Shown here: piece after piece, positions 36,484 through 43,311 of the stretch | Position numbering within the stretch: position 1 is the first letter of the stretch | Layout of the letters: every line of letters begins with the position of its first letter | NCBI RefSeq assembly: GCF_040649515.1 | Contig: NZ_JBEZFP010000004.1 | Span: 68,498-132,497 of the forward strand | Reading direction: 5' to 3' | From: Yinghuangia elevatio | Lineage (GTDB): Bacteria > Actinomycetota > Actinomycetes > Streptomycetales > Streptomycetaceae | DNA length: 64,000 bases | Position numbers and translations under genes: made by a program | Notes under the pieces: generated by a model | Seen by the model: the letters and a program-made list of their open reading frames with translations, nothing else | What the model was told of the DNA's origin: nothing | Database searches by the model: none

Positions 36484-36847
36484 CCGCGGTGGCATGAAAC
36501 TCCCTCAACTTTCGTCCCGGACTCGGGTTTTTTCGTCGATCTGCCAGAGCCTTGCGATGGCGGCGATCGGTTCCGGCCATGTCATCGCGTCCATGAGGTG
36601 CGGATAAGCGGAAGATCATGGTCCGGATAGCAAATGGCTTGCGGCGTAGGCGGTTTCACCAGACCCAACGAGCTGGCTCACGAGTTTCGCCGGGCACATG
36701 CAAATGCGCCGCGAGCGGCCGGATTGCGCGGTGTCAAGCCGAGCAGCGCGATACGCGGGCGTTCTTGCTGGATAGCGACGATTTCAAGCCAGTGCCAACC
36801 TCCTCCCCACGCCGTCCTGGTCGTACGACGGCCGGAAAGAGGACCCC
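36484..36847. other. Gene-free stretch within 36015-36847
   Basis: The 833 nt between the two secreted-protein genes hold copy A of the duplicated segment and otherwise nothing I can support as coding. The second half has lower GC than its surroundings. It ends in the leader of the small secreted gene, with AGAGGA just before its ATG. Confidence 0.5.
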
Positions 36848-37255
36848 ATGAAGCACCAGCGCAAAATCGTCGTCGGCTTCGGCGCCATCGCCATGAGCCT
36901 TGGCATGGTGGCCGCCACCGCGGGTTCGGCCCACGCGGGCACCAACAACTCCGATTACGTCTACACAGGCGGCACCGCCACCGGCAAGGTCTGGTTCGAC
37001 CATGACGGCGACTGGTTCTACGCACAGGACCTGTCCGCGGACAGCCACGGAGTCGCCGTCCAGTACCGGATCAACGACAGCTACGCCAAGCCGCTGCTCG
37101 TCAACAACGGCGGCAAGGGCTCGGTCAAGGCGTTCAACATGGACTTCCCGGAGGGCGCGACCGTGTGGTTCCGCGCCTGCCTCACCGAGAACAGCGTCGC
37201 GTGGGACTGCGATGACATGGCGTGGTCTGTCAGCGCCAAGAAGGCCAAAGCCTGA
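36848..37255 (+). CDS. Small secreted protein, function unknown
   Basis: 135 residues. The Sec signal peptide (1-30) ends in AHA. The mature ~105-residue domain looks like a beta-rich extracellular domain, with VWFDHDGDWFYAQDLSADSHG, AVQYRINDSYAK and VWFRACLTENS...WDCDDMAW. Its two cysteines are probably disulfide-bonded. No family was recognised. AGAGGA sits 7 nt before the ATG and a perfect terminator follows, so it is a single-gene unit. A duplicated segment flanks it on both sides. Confidence 0.8.
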   Translation: MKHQRKIVVGFGAIAMSLGMVAATAGSAHAGTNNSDYVYTGGTATGKVWFDHDGDWFYAQDLSADSHGVAVQYRINDSYAKPLLVNNGGKGSVKAFNMDFPEGATVWFRACLTENSVAWDCDDMAWSVSAKKAKA

Positions 37256-37274
37256 CACCCGCCGTCCGCAAAGC

Positions 37275-37310
37275 ATGAGGCCAGGCACCCCGATGGGTGC
37301 CTGGCCTCAT
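37275..37310 (+). terminator. Perfect 16-bp terminator of the small secreted gene
   Basis: Bases 37275-37290 pair perfectly with 37295-37310 around CGAT, 20 nt after the stop. The stem forms the first half of copy B of the duplicated segment. Confidence 0.85.
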
Positions 37311-37352
37311 GTGTCGCGGTGGCCGCCGGGGCGGACTGCCCGTTGCGTACGG
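37276..37352. repeat. Copy B of a duplicated ~75-nt segment
   Basis: Matches 36405-36483. The copy includes the terminator stem and the following GTGTCGCGGTGGCCGCCGG run. Spacing between the copies is 871 nt. Confidence 0.75.
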
Positions 37353-37370
37353 TGTCCCCGGCTCGGGTCC

Positions 37371-37694
37371 TCAGTGCGCTCCGGCCATGTTCAGGACGAC
37401 CACGCCGCCGACGATCATCGCTATGCCCAGCAGCGTCGGGAGGTTGACGGCCTGGTTCAGGAACAGGACGCCTATCACCACGATGAGCGCGGTCCCCACG
37501 CCGGACCAGATCGCGTACCCGACGCCCACGTGCAGCCCGTGCTGGAGCGCCTTGGACAGCAGGTAGAACGACGCGCCGTAGCAGGCCAGGCAGATCACGG
37601 ACGGGAGCGGCCGCGAGAAGCCCTCGGTGGACTTGAGGAGGCTCGTCGCGACGACCTCGACGACGATGGCGAAGGACAGGAACACGTACGGCAT
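37371..37694 (-). CDS. Small multidrug resistance (SMR) efflux protein
   Basis: 107 residues with four TM helices, typical of EmrE/QacE/SugE. The essential membrane glutamate is E13 in FAIVVEVVATSLLKSTEGF. GVGYAIWSGVGTA marks helix 3 and LPTLLGIAMIVGGVVVLN helix 4. The family exports lipophilic cations or guanidinium by proton antiport as an antiparallel dimer. The 64-67 positions (AIWSG) fit the Smr/QacE branch. An 8-nt tandem repeat lies just upstream. Confidence 0.92.
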   Translation of the reverse strand: MPYVFLSFAIVVEVVATSLLKSTEGFSRPLPSVICLACYGASFYLLSKALQHGLHVGVGYAIWSGVGTALIVVIGVLFLNQAVNLPTLLGIAMIVGGVVVLNMAGAH

Positions 37695-37710
37695 GGGGCG
37701 GTTCGCTTTC

Positions 37711-37742
37711 AGCGGTTCAGCGGTTCAGCGGTTCAGCGGTTC
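37711..37742. repeat. Four tandem AGCGGTTC units
   Basis: AGCGGTTC repeats four times without change, 17 nt before the SMR start. It lies in the leader and may alter expression by copy-number change. Confidence 0.85.
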
Positions 37743-37804
37743 GGCCATTCGGCAGTCCGACGTTCAGCGTCCGGCGGTCCGGCCGAACACCGGGCTCCGC
37801 GGTT

Positions 37805-39241
37805 TCAGCGGCGGCCGATCTGCTGCGGTTCCCGCCGGTCCTGGACCTTCGTGCGGAACAGCCAGAGTGCTACGGCCGATGCCAGGACGGCCAGGGCGAT
37901 GCCGAGTTCCTTGTAGCCGCCGTACCCGGTGATCTTGAAGCCGGTGGCGCCGACCACGAGGATCACCGCGAGCAGGGCGGTGAGCAGCCACGCGAACGGT
38001 ACGAAGAAGCCCGGCAGTCGGATCGGCCGTGCCAGGTCGGGCCGGTCCCGGCGCAGCATCGCGAAGCCGGAGATGGCCAGGATGTGGGTCAGGATGTAGC
38101 CGAGGTTGCCGGTGACCACGATCGCGAGCGGCGTCTCGAGGAACACCAGCGCCAGGATGTTGATCACCAGGGCGACGGTCAGCGCGCGGGCCGGGACGCC
38201 GCGCTTGTTGAGCACGCCGACCTGCTTGATCGTGGTGCCCTCCTTGCCCATGTTGTAGAGCACCCGGGAGCCGTCCGCGAGGCCGGTGATCATGATGAGC
38301 AGCAGCGACGCGATGAGGAACACGACCATCAGGTCCGCGGCCCCGCCGACCAGGTCGTTGAACGCGCCGACGTAGAAGGTCGTCGGGTCCTCCGCGATGC
38401 GCTCCTCGCCGAGGTAGCCGGACAGCGACAGCGGCAGCAGGATGAAGACGCCGAGCGAGAAGAGCACGCCGGCACGCAGCGCGCGCGAGGTGTCGCGGAC
38501 GGTGTCCTTGTACTCGGGGGCGAAGGTCGCGCAGACCTCGACGCCGAAGGACGTCCACGCCATCACGTACAGCCAGACCAGCGATTCGCGCAGGCCGCCC
38601 ATGCCGTGCAGGTTCCAGTGCAGGCCGCTCGCGCTCCAGCCGCCGCTGAAGAACGGCACGACGAGGAACACCGCGAGCGGGACCAGCAGCATGCCGCCGG
38701 TGACGTAGACCACCCACATGGCCACGTGCAGGCCGAACATCGCGGCCGCGAAGAGCAGCAGGACGATGCCGATGCCGACCGCGACCGGGAAGGTGACGGT
38801 CGCGGGCCCGAACTCCCACGTCCAGTCCTGGCCGGAGAACCACTGGGCCTGGACGAGCGAGCCGATGATGCCCGCGTACACCGACAGCGCGGTGGTCCAG
38901 GCGAACCAGTAGCCGATGCTGGCCAGCGGGCCGACCCAGGGGGCGCGGGACTTCCAGCCCTCGGTGGCGTAGTGCGCGATGCCGCCCGAGGACTCGGGGA
39001 ACATCGCGGCCATCTCGGAGTAGATCCAGTTGGCTCCGGTGGCCAGGACCATGGAGATGGCCCACAGGGCGATGGCCCCCCACGCGCCCAGACCCCCGAT
39101 GGACGCGCCGAGTGACGCGATGAGTGCGGCCGGCATGGCCAGGGACATGGCGAAGCCGTCGTACCAGCGCATCTTCTTGGCCAGTGCGGGCGCCTGTTCG
39201 GGCGCCGGCGGCGGCGATTGGGTGGAGATCTGGGCGGACAT
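37805..39241 (-). CDS. APC family amino acid/amine permease
   Basis: 478 residues, about 12 TM segments of the amino acid-polyamine-organocation superfamily. The unwound helix 1 motif ALIASLGASIGGLGAWGA, the FPESSGGIAHYATEGW segment and the SRVLYNMGKEG cytoplasmic region are characteristic. Substrate is probably an amine or amino acid, by position opposite the aldehyde dehydrogenase and amine oxidase genes. A near-consensus promoter with an overlapping palindrome lies upstream. Confidence 0.9.
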   Translation of the reverse strand: MSAQISTQSPPPAPEQAPALAKKMRWYDGFAMSLAMPAALIASLGASIGGLGAWGAIALWAISMVLATGANWIYSEMAAMFPESSGGIAHYATEGWKSRAPWVGPLASIGYWFAWTTALSVYAGIIGSLVQAQWFSGQDWTWEFGPATVTFPVAVGIGIVLLLFAAAMFGLHVAMWVVYVTGGMLLVPLAVFLVVPFFSGGWSASGLHWNLHGMGGLRESLVWLYVMAWTSFGVEVCATFAPEYKDTVRDTSRALRAGVLFSLGVFILLPLSLSGYLGEERIAEDPTTFYVGAFNDLVGGAADLMVVFLIASLLLIMITGLADGSRVLYNMGKEGTTIKQVGVLNKRGVPARALTVALVINILALVFLETPLAIVVTGNLGYILTHILAISGFAMLRRDRPDLARPIRLPGFFVPFAWLLTALLAVILVVGATGFKITGYGGYKELGIALAVLASAVALWLFRTKVQDRREPQQIGRR

Positions 39242-39288
39242 GTGCGTGCCCTTCGGACGAAGTGGGGTGATGGGGATCGAGGGGTCCC

Positions 39289-39318
39289 GTTATAAGCGCG
39301 TCAAATTGACCCTGTCAA
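39289..39318 (-). promoter_or_regulatory. Strong sigma70-type promoter for the APC permease
   Basis: On the minus strand TTGACA is followed after 18 nt by TATAAC. The -35 box lies inside the palindrome TTGACCCTGTCAA (39306-39318), which would let a bound regulator block it. Confidence 0.7.
39306..39318. promoter_or_regulatory. Operator candidate 1 (TTGA-N5-TCAA)
   Basis: TTGACCCTGTCAA, an inverted repeat overlapping the permease -35 box. A second copy of the same pattern lies 70 nt away. Confidence 0.55.
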
Positions 39319-39375
39319 CGGTTGAGTCTGCGGAATCGTCAAATGAGACCGATCTGAGTTGCGGATTCTGAAGTA

Positions 39376-39388
39376 TTGACAGGTTCAA
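39376..39388. promoter_or_regulatory. Operator candidate 2 (TTGA-N5-TCAA)
   Basis: TTGACAGGTTCAA, with TTGACA on the plus strand as a possible -35 for the aldehyde dehydrogenase. Paired with operator 1 in mirror arrangement. Confidence 0.55.
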
Positions 39389-39459
39389 CTTGTTGGGTGA
39401 ACTCTGAGGGGGTCTCCGCAGCCGCCCGACGCGGCCCGACCCCGTTGGAGAGGGATCCC

Positions 39460-40908
39460 ATGAGCACCACGAGCCCCGCCCAGTACCAGCTCTTCGTCAA
39501 CGGCGCCTACGTGGACGGCACCGGGCCGGACTCGTACGACGTGCACAGCCCGGCCACCGGCGAGCACGTCGGGACCATCCCGGTCCCCTCCGCCGCCGAC
39601 CTCGACGCCGCCGTCAAGGCCGCCAACGACGCGCAGGCCAAGTGGGCCCGCGTCAACGTCTGGGAGCGCGCCAAGGTCTGTCACCGCATCGGCGACGAGC
39701 TGGCCAAGCGCGTCGACGAGCTCGCCCGCCTCCAGACCCTGGAGCAGGGCAAGCCGCTCGCCGAGTCGGTCGCCGACATCGAGGAAGCCGCGCAGCTGTT
39801 CCACCTGCACGCCGAGGACGCGGTACGCCTGCACGGCGAGACCATGCCGTCCACGGTCGGCAACAAGCGCATGTTCACCTTCCACGCGCCGGTCGGCACC
39901 TGGGGCATCATCACGCCCTGGAACTTCCCGCTGCTGATGCTCGCCGAGTTCGTCGCCCCGGGCCTGGCCACCGGCAACGCGCACGTCGTCAAGCCCCCGG
40001 CCAACACGCCGCTGACGGTGCTCAAGGCCATGGAGGCGTTCGTCGCCGCCGGTCTGCCCGAGGGCCTGGTCAACATCGTCGCGGGCGAGGGCGCCACCGG
40101 CGACGCGCTGGTCCGCCACGAGGGCATCGACGCGATCGGCTTCATCGGCTCGTCCGCGACCGGCGCGAAGATCCAGGCCGCCGCGGGCCTCAAGCGCTCG
40201 ATCATGGAGTGCTCCGGCAACGGCCCGCTGGTCGTGCTCGCCGACGCCGACCTCGACGCCGCCGCCAAGGCCGCGGTGTACGGCGCGTACCTGTGCTCCG
40301 GCCAGGTGTGCTGCGCCACCGAGCGCGTCGTCGTCCACCAGGACGCGCACGACGGGTTCGTCGAGGCCGTGCTGCGCGCCGCCGCCGACGTCGTGCTCGG
40401 CGACCCGTTCGCCGCCACCACCAACCTGGGCCCGCTCAACAACGAGGGCGTCGCCGCCAAGATGGACCGCCACATGGCGGACGCCCGCGAGCGCGGCGCG
40501 AAGATCCTCACCGGCGGCGGTCGCCGCGGCGGCCAGCCGACCGACCTCTACTACGAGTTCACCGTCGTCGACGACGTCCCGGTCGACGCGCTGCTGTCGC
40601 GCGAGGAGTCGTTCGGCCCGGTCGTGCCGATCATCACCGGCGCCAACGACGACGAGCTGCTGCGCATCGCCAACGACGACAAGCTCGGCCTGCAGGGCGC
40701 GGTCTTCACCCAGAACATGGGCGCCGCCTTCCGGTTCATCGAGGAGATGGCGGTCGGCCAGGTCATCGTCAACGACAGCACCTGCTTCTGGGACATCAAC
40801 ATGCCGTTCGGCGGCGCGGGCAACCGCGGCACCGGCTGGGGCCGCATCGGCGGCAAGCACACCCTGCTCGACATGTCCGACCTGCGTACCGGCGTCATCA
40901 GCCTGTGA
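39460..40908 (+). CDS. Aldehyde dehydrogenase (likely gamma-aminobutyraldehyde/semialdehyde type)
   Basis: 482 residues, NAD(P)-dependent aldehyde dehydrogenase. Catalytic E250 (IMECSGNGP) and nucleophile C284 (SGQVCCATERV) are present, with TPWNFPLLM at the cofactor site and the NDSTCFWDINMPFGG C-terminal region. It oxidises an aldehyde to the acid. Neighbouring permease, FAD amine oxidase and Lrp regulator favour an aminoaldehyde from putrescine or a related amine; this is inference. ATG at 39460 follows GGAGAGGG. Confidence 0.88.
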   Translation: MSTTSPAQYQLFVNGAYVDGTGPDSYDVHSPATGEHVGTIPVPSAADLDAAVKAANDAQAKWARVNVWERAKVCHRIGDELAKRVDELARLQTLEQGKPLAESVADIEEAAQLFHLHAEDAVRLHGETMPSTVGNKRMFTFHAPVGTWGIITPWNFPLLMLAEFVAPGLATGNAHVVKPPANTPLTVLKAMEAFVAAGLPEGLVNIVAGEGATGDALVRHEGIDAIGFIGSSATGAKIQAAAGLKRSIMECSGNGPLVVLADADLDAAAKAAVYGAYLCSGQVCCATERVVVHQDAHDGFVEAVLRAAADVVLGDPFAATTNLGPLNNEGVAAKMDRHMADARERGAKILTGGGRRGGQPTDLYYEFTVVDDVPVDALLSREESFGPVVPIITGANDDELLRIANDDKLGLQGAVFTQNMGAAFRFIEEMAVGQVIVNDSTCFWDINMPFGGAGNRGTGWGRIGGKHTLLDMSDLRTGVISL

Positions 40909-40915
40909 CGCGAAT

Positions 40916-40959
40916 CCGGGTGCGGCGTACGGAACTTCGCAGTGGTACGCCGCACCCGG
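40916..40959 (+). terminator. Stem-loop after aldehyde dehydrogenase
   Basis: CCGGGTGCGGCGTAC pairs perfectly with GTACGCCGCACCCGG around a 14-nt loop, 8 nt after the stop. It may terminate or attenuate read-through to the oxidase gene 140 nt further on. Confidence 0.6.
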
Positions 40960-41101
40960 GCCACTCGGGCCCGCCCGACCGGTCTCCCCTGTCCGGTCGG
41001 GCGCTTCCGAACAGGCAACCGCCGCCGCCCCGTTCGCCGCCGCACGAAGCCCGCACCCGCCGTCGCGCGGCCGCCCCGCTCCACGCAGCAAGGACCCGCC
41101 C

Positions 41102-42526
41102 ATGAGCGTCGACACCACCACCGGACCCGCTCGCGACGCCCACCGCTCGGCACTTCGCGCCACGTCCACCGAGCCCTACTGGCTCGACCGCCCCGAGCGC
41201 CCCGACACCCTCCCCAGGCTGACCGCCGACACCACCGCCGACCTGGTCGTGGTGGGCGGCGGCTACACCGGCCTGTGGACCGCGCTCATCGCCAAGCAGC
41301 GCGAACCCGCCCGCGACGTCCTGGTGGTGGAGGCCGCGACCTGCGGGCACGCCGCCAGCGGACGCAACGGCGGCTTCTGCTCGCCGAGCCTCACGCACGG
41401 CCTCGCCAACGGCGCGACGCGCTGGCCCGACGAGATCGACACCCTCCAGCGGCTCGGCAACGCGAACCTCGACGCCTTCGAGCGCGACCTCGAAGCACAC
41501 GGTGTGGACTGCGGGTTCGCCCGAACCGGCAAGGTCTCGGTGGCCGCGACGCCGTGGCAGGCCGACGCGCTGCGCGAGGCCGCCGCACTCGGCGAGCGCC
41601 ACGGCGAGAAGTCCCGCCTCCTCGACCGCGACGAGCTCCGCGAGTGGGTCGACTCCCCGATGTGGTCGGCCGGGCTCTGGCAGCCCGACTACGCGCTGCT
41701 CGACCCCGCCCGGCTGGTCTGGGGGCTGCGCGCCGCGTGCCTGGAACTCGGCGTACGCATCGCCGAGAACACCGAGGTCACCGCCATCGACACCAAGCGC
41801 ACCGACCGCGTCCGGCTCACCACGCCGTACGCCCGGGTCACCGCCCGCCGCGTCGCGCTCGCCACCAACATCTTCCCGCCGCTGCTCAAGCGCCTCGGCC
41901 TCAGCATGGTCCCGGTCTACGACTACGCCCTGACCACCGAGCCCCTGACGCACGATCAGCTCGCCGCCATCGGCTGGACCGGCGACCACGGGATCACGGA
42001 CGCCGGCAACCAGTTCCACTACCTGCGCAAGACCGCCGACAACCGCATCCTGTGGGGCGGCTACGACGCGATCTACCCGTTCGGCGGGCGCGTGGACGAG
42101 GCGCTCACGCAGCGGCCCGCGACCTTCGACACCCTCGCGGCGCAGTTCGCCGAGACCTTCCCCGCCCTCGCCGACGTGCCCTTCTCGCATGCGTGGGGCG
42201 GCGTCATCGACTCCACCACGCGGTTCTGCATGTTCGCCGGCACCGCGGCGCAGGGACGCGTCGGGTACGCCCTCGGGTTCACCGGACTCGGCGTCGGCGC
42301 CACGCGCTTCGGCGCGGACGTGATGCTCGACATGTTGGAGGGCCGCCGCACCGAGCGGACCCGGTTGGAGATGATCCGCCGCAAGCCGCTGCCGTTCCCG
42401 CCCGAGCCGGTGCGCTACCTGGGCATCCAGGCCACCCGCTGGTCGATGGCGCGCGAGGACCTGAACGGCCGGCGGAACCTGTGGCTTCGTACCCTGGACC
42501 GGCTGGGCCTGGGCTTCGATTCCTGA
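41102..42526 (+). CDS. FAD-dependent amine oxidoreductase (PuuB/DAO-like)
   Basis: 474 residues of the D-amino acid oxidase/gamma-glutamylputrescine oxidase family. The N-terminal FAD motif is DLVVVGGGYTGLWTALI, followed by EAATCGHAASGRNGGFC, the motif around the flavin. EPLTHDQ, the GGYDAIYPFGG segment and the C-terminal GFTGLGVGATRFG typify PuuB-like enzymes. It would oxidise an amine to an aldehyde for the dehydrogenase upstream. No gamma-glutamylputrescine synthetase lies in the window, so the exact substrate is open. Confidence 0.85.
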   Translation: MSVDTTTGPARDAHRSALRATSTEPYWLDRPERPDTLPRLTADTTADLVVVGGGYTGLWTALIAKQREPARDVLVVEAATCGHAASGRNGGFCSPSLTHGLANGATRWPDEIDTLQRLGNANLDAFERDLEAHGVDCGFARTGKVSVAATPWQADALREAAALGERHGEKSRLLDRDELREWVDSPMWSAGLWQPDYALLDPARLVWGLRAACLELGVRIAENTEVTAIDTKRTDRVRLTTPYARVTARRVALATNIFPPLLKRLGLSMVPVYDYALTTEPLTHDQLAAIGWTGDHGITDAGNQFHYLRKTADNRILWGGYDAIYPFGGRVDEALTQRPATFDTLAAQFAETFPALADVPFSHAWGGVIDSTTRFCMFAGTAAQGRVGYALGFTGLGVGATRFGADVMLDMLEGRRTERTRLEMIRRKPLPFPPEPVRYLGIQATRWSMAREDLNGRRNLWLRTLDRLGLGFDS

Positions 42527-42575
42527 GCAGTACGGCAGCCGCAGCACACCGACAGACGGGGAGACACAGGCGATC

Positions 42576-43151
42576 ATGGGTGACCAGGACCAGACACCGC
42601 GAGAGCCCCGGAGCACCCGCATGACCGCAGGACCGCTCGACGACATCGACCGGCGCATCATCGCCATCCTCCAGGCGGACGGCCGGCGCGCGTACAGCCA
42701 GATCGCCGAAGACCTCGGCATCCCGGCCTCGTCCGTGCGCTACCGCGTGCAACGCCTGGAGGACACCGGGGTGTTGCAGATCGTCGGCATCGCCAATCCG
42801 CTGACGATCGGCTTCGACCGGCTCGCCATGATCGGCATGCGCGTGCGGCCCGGCAGCGCCCACGAGGTGTGCCGCGCGCTGCGCGAACTGCCGGAGACCT
42901 CGTACGTCGTCATGACCGCCGGGCAGTACGACATCATGGTCGAGGTGATCTGCCGGGACACCGACCACTTCACCGACCTGCTGAACCGCCGGATGCACCT
43001 GATCGACGGAGTGGTCTCCACCGACTCGTTCTTCGTGCTCGAAGTGCACAAGCTCGCGTACGGCTGGGGCGTCGGCGGCGTCGAGACCGGGCTGCTGGAC
43101 GTCCCCGACGCCGGGTCGAACGGCGGCATGGACCAGCGCGCGCCGCGCTGA
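42576..43151 (+). CDS. Lrp/AsnC family transcriptional regulator
   Basis: 191 residues. The N-terminal HTH is LDDIDRRIIAILQADGRRAY followed by SQIAEDLGIPASSVRYRVQRL; the C-terminal RAM ligand domain includes MIGMRVRPG and MTAGQYDIMVEV. Lrp-type proteins form dimers and octamers and respond to amino acids or amines. It probably regulates the permease and dehydrogenase genes through the TTGA-N5-TCAA sites. ATG at 42576 has GGGGAGA about 13 nt upstream; a second in-frame ATG occurs at codon 16. Confidence 0.9.
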   Translation: MGDQDQTPREPRSTRMTAGPLDDIDRRIIAILQADGRRAYSQIAEDLGIPASSVRYRVQRLEDTGVLQIVGIANPLTIGFDRLAMIGMRVRPGSAHEVCRALRELPETSYVVMTAGQYDIMVEVICRDTDHFTDLLNRRMHLIDGVVSTDSFFVLEVHKLAYGWGVGGVETGLLDVPDAGSNGGMDQRAPR

Positions 43152-43217
43152 GCCGAGCACGCGCCGAGCACACGCCGAGCACGCGCCGAGCACACGCCTA
43201 GCACGCGCCGAGCACGC
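43152..43217. repeat. Six tandem 11-nt repeats
   Basis: Six units of GCCGAGCACRC (one has GCCTAGCACGC), beginning directly after the Lrp stop codon. It lies between the Lrp gene and a terminator stem. Confidence 0.85.
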
Positions 43218-43246
43218 GCAACGCGGGAAGACCCGGCAAAGCGGCC

Positions 43247-43279
43247 AGGCCCGCCCCCTGCGACCAAGGGGGCGGGCCT
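43247..43279. terminator. Bidirectional terminator
   Basis: AGGCCCGCCCCCT pairs perfectly with AGGGGGCGGGCCT around GCGACCA, between the convergent Lrp (+) and MMPL (-) genes. Confidence 0.85.
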
Positions 43280-43311
43280 CGCCGCGTCGTGCGTCTGGAG
43301 CCAGCTCCGCG

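Noticed and set aside
43152..43217. Possible CRISPR array
   Set aside because: The 11-nt units are directly adjacent with no spacers and no cas genes nearby.
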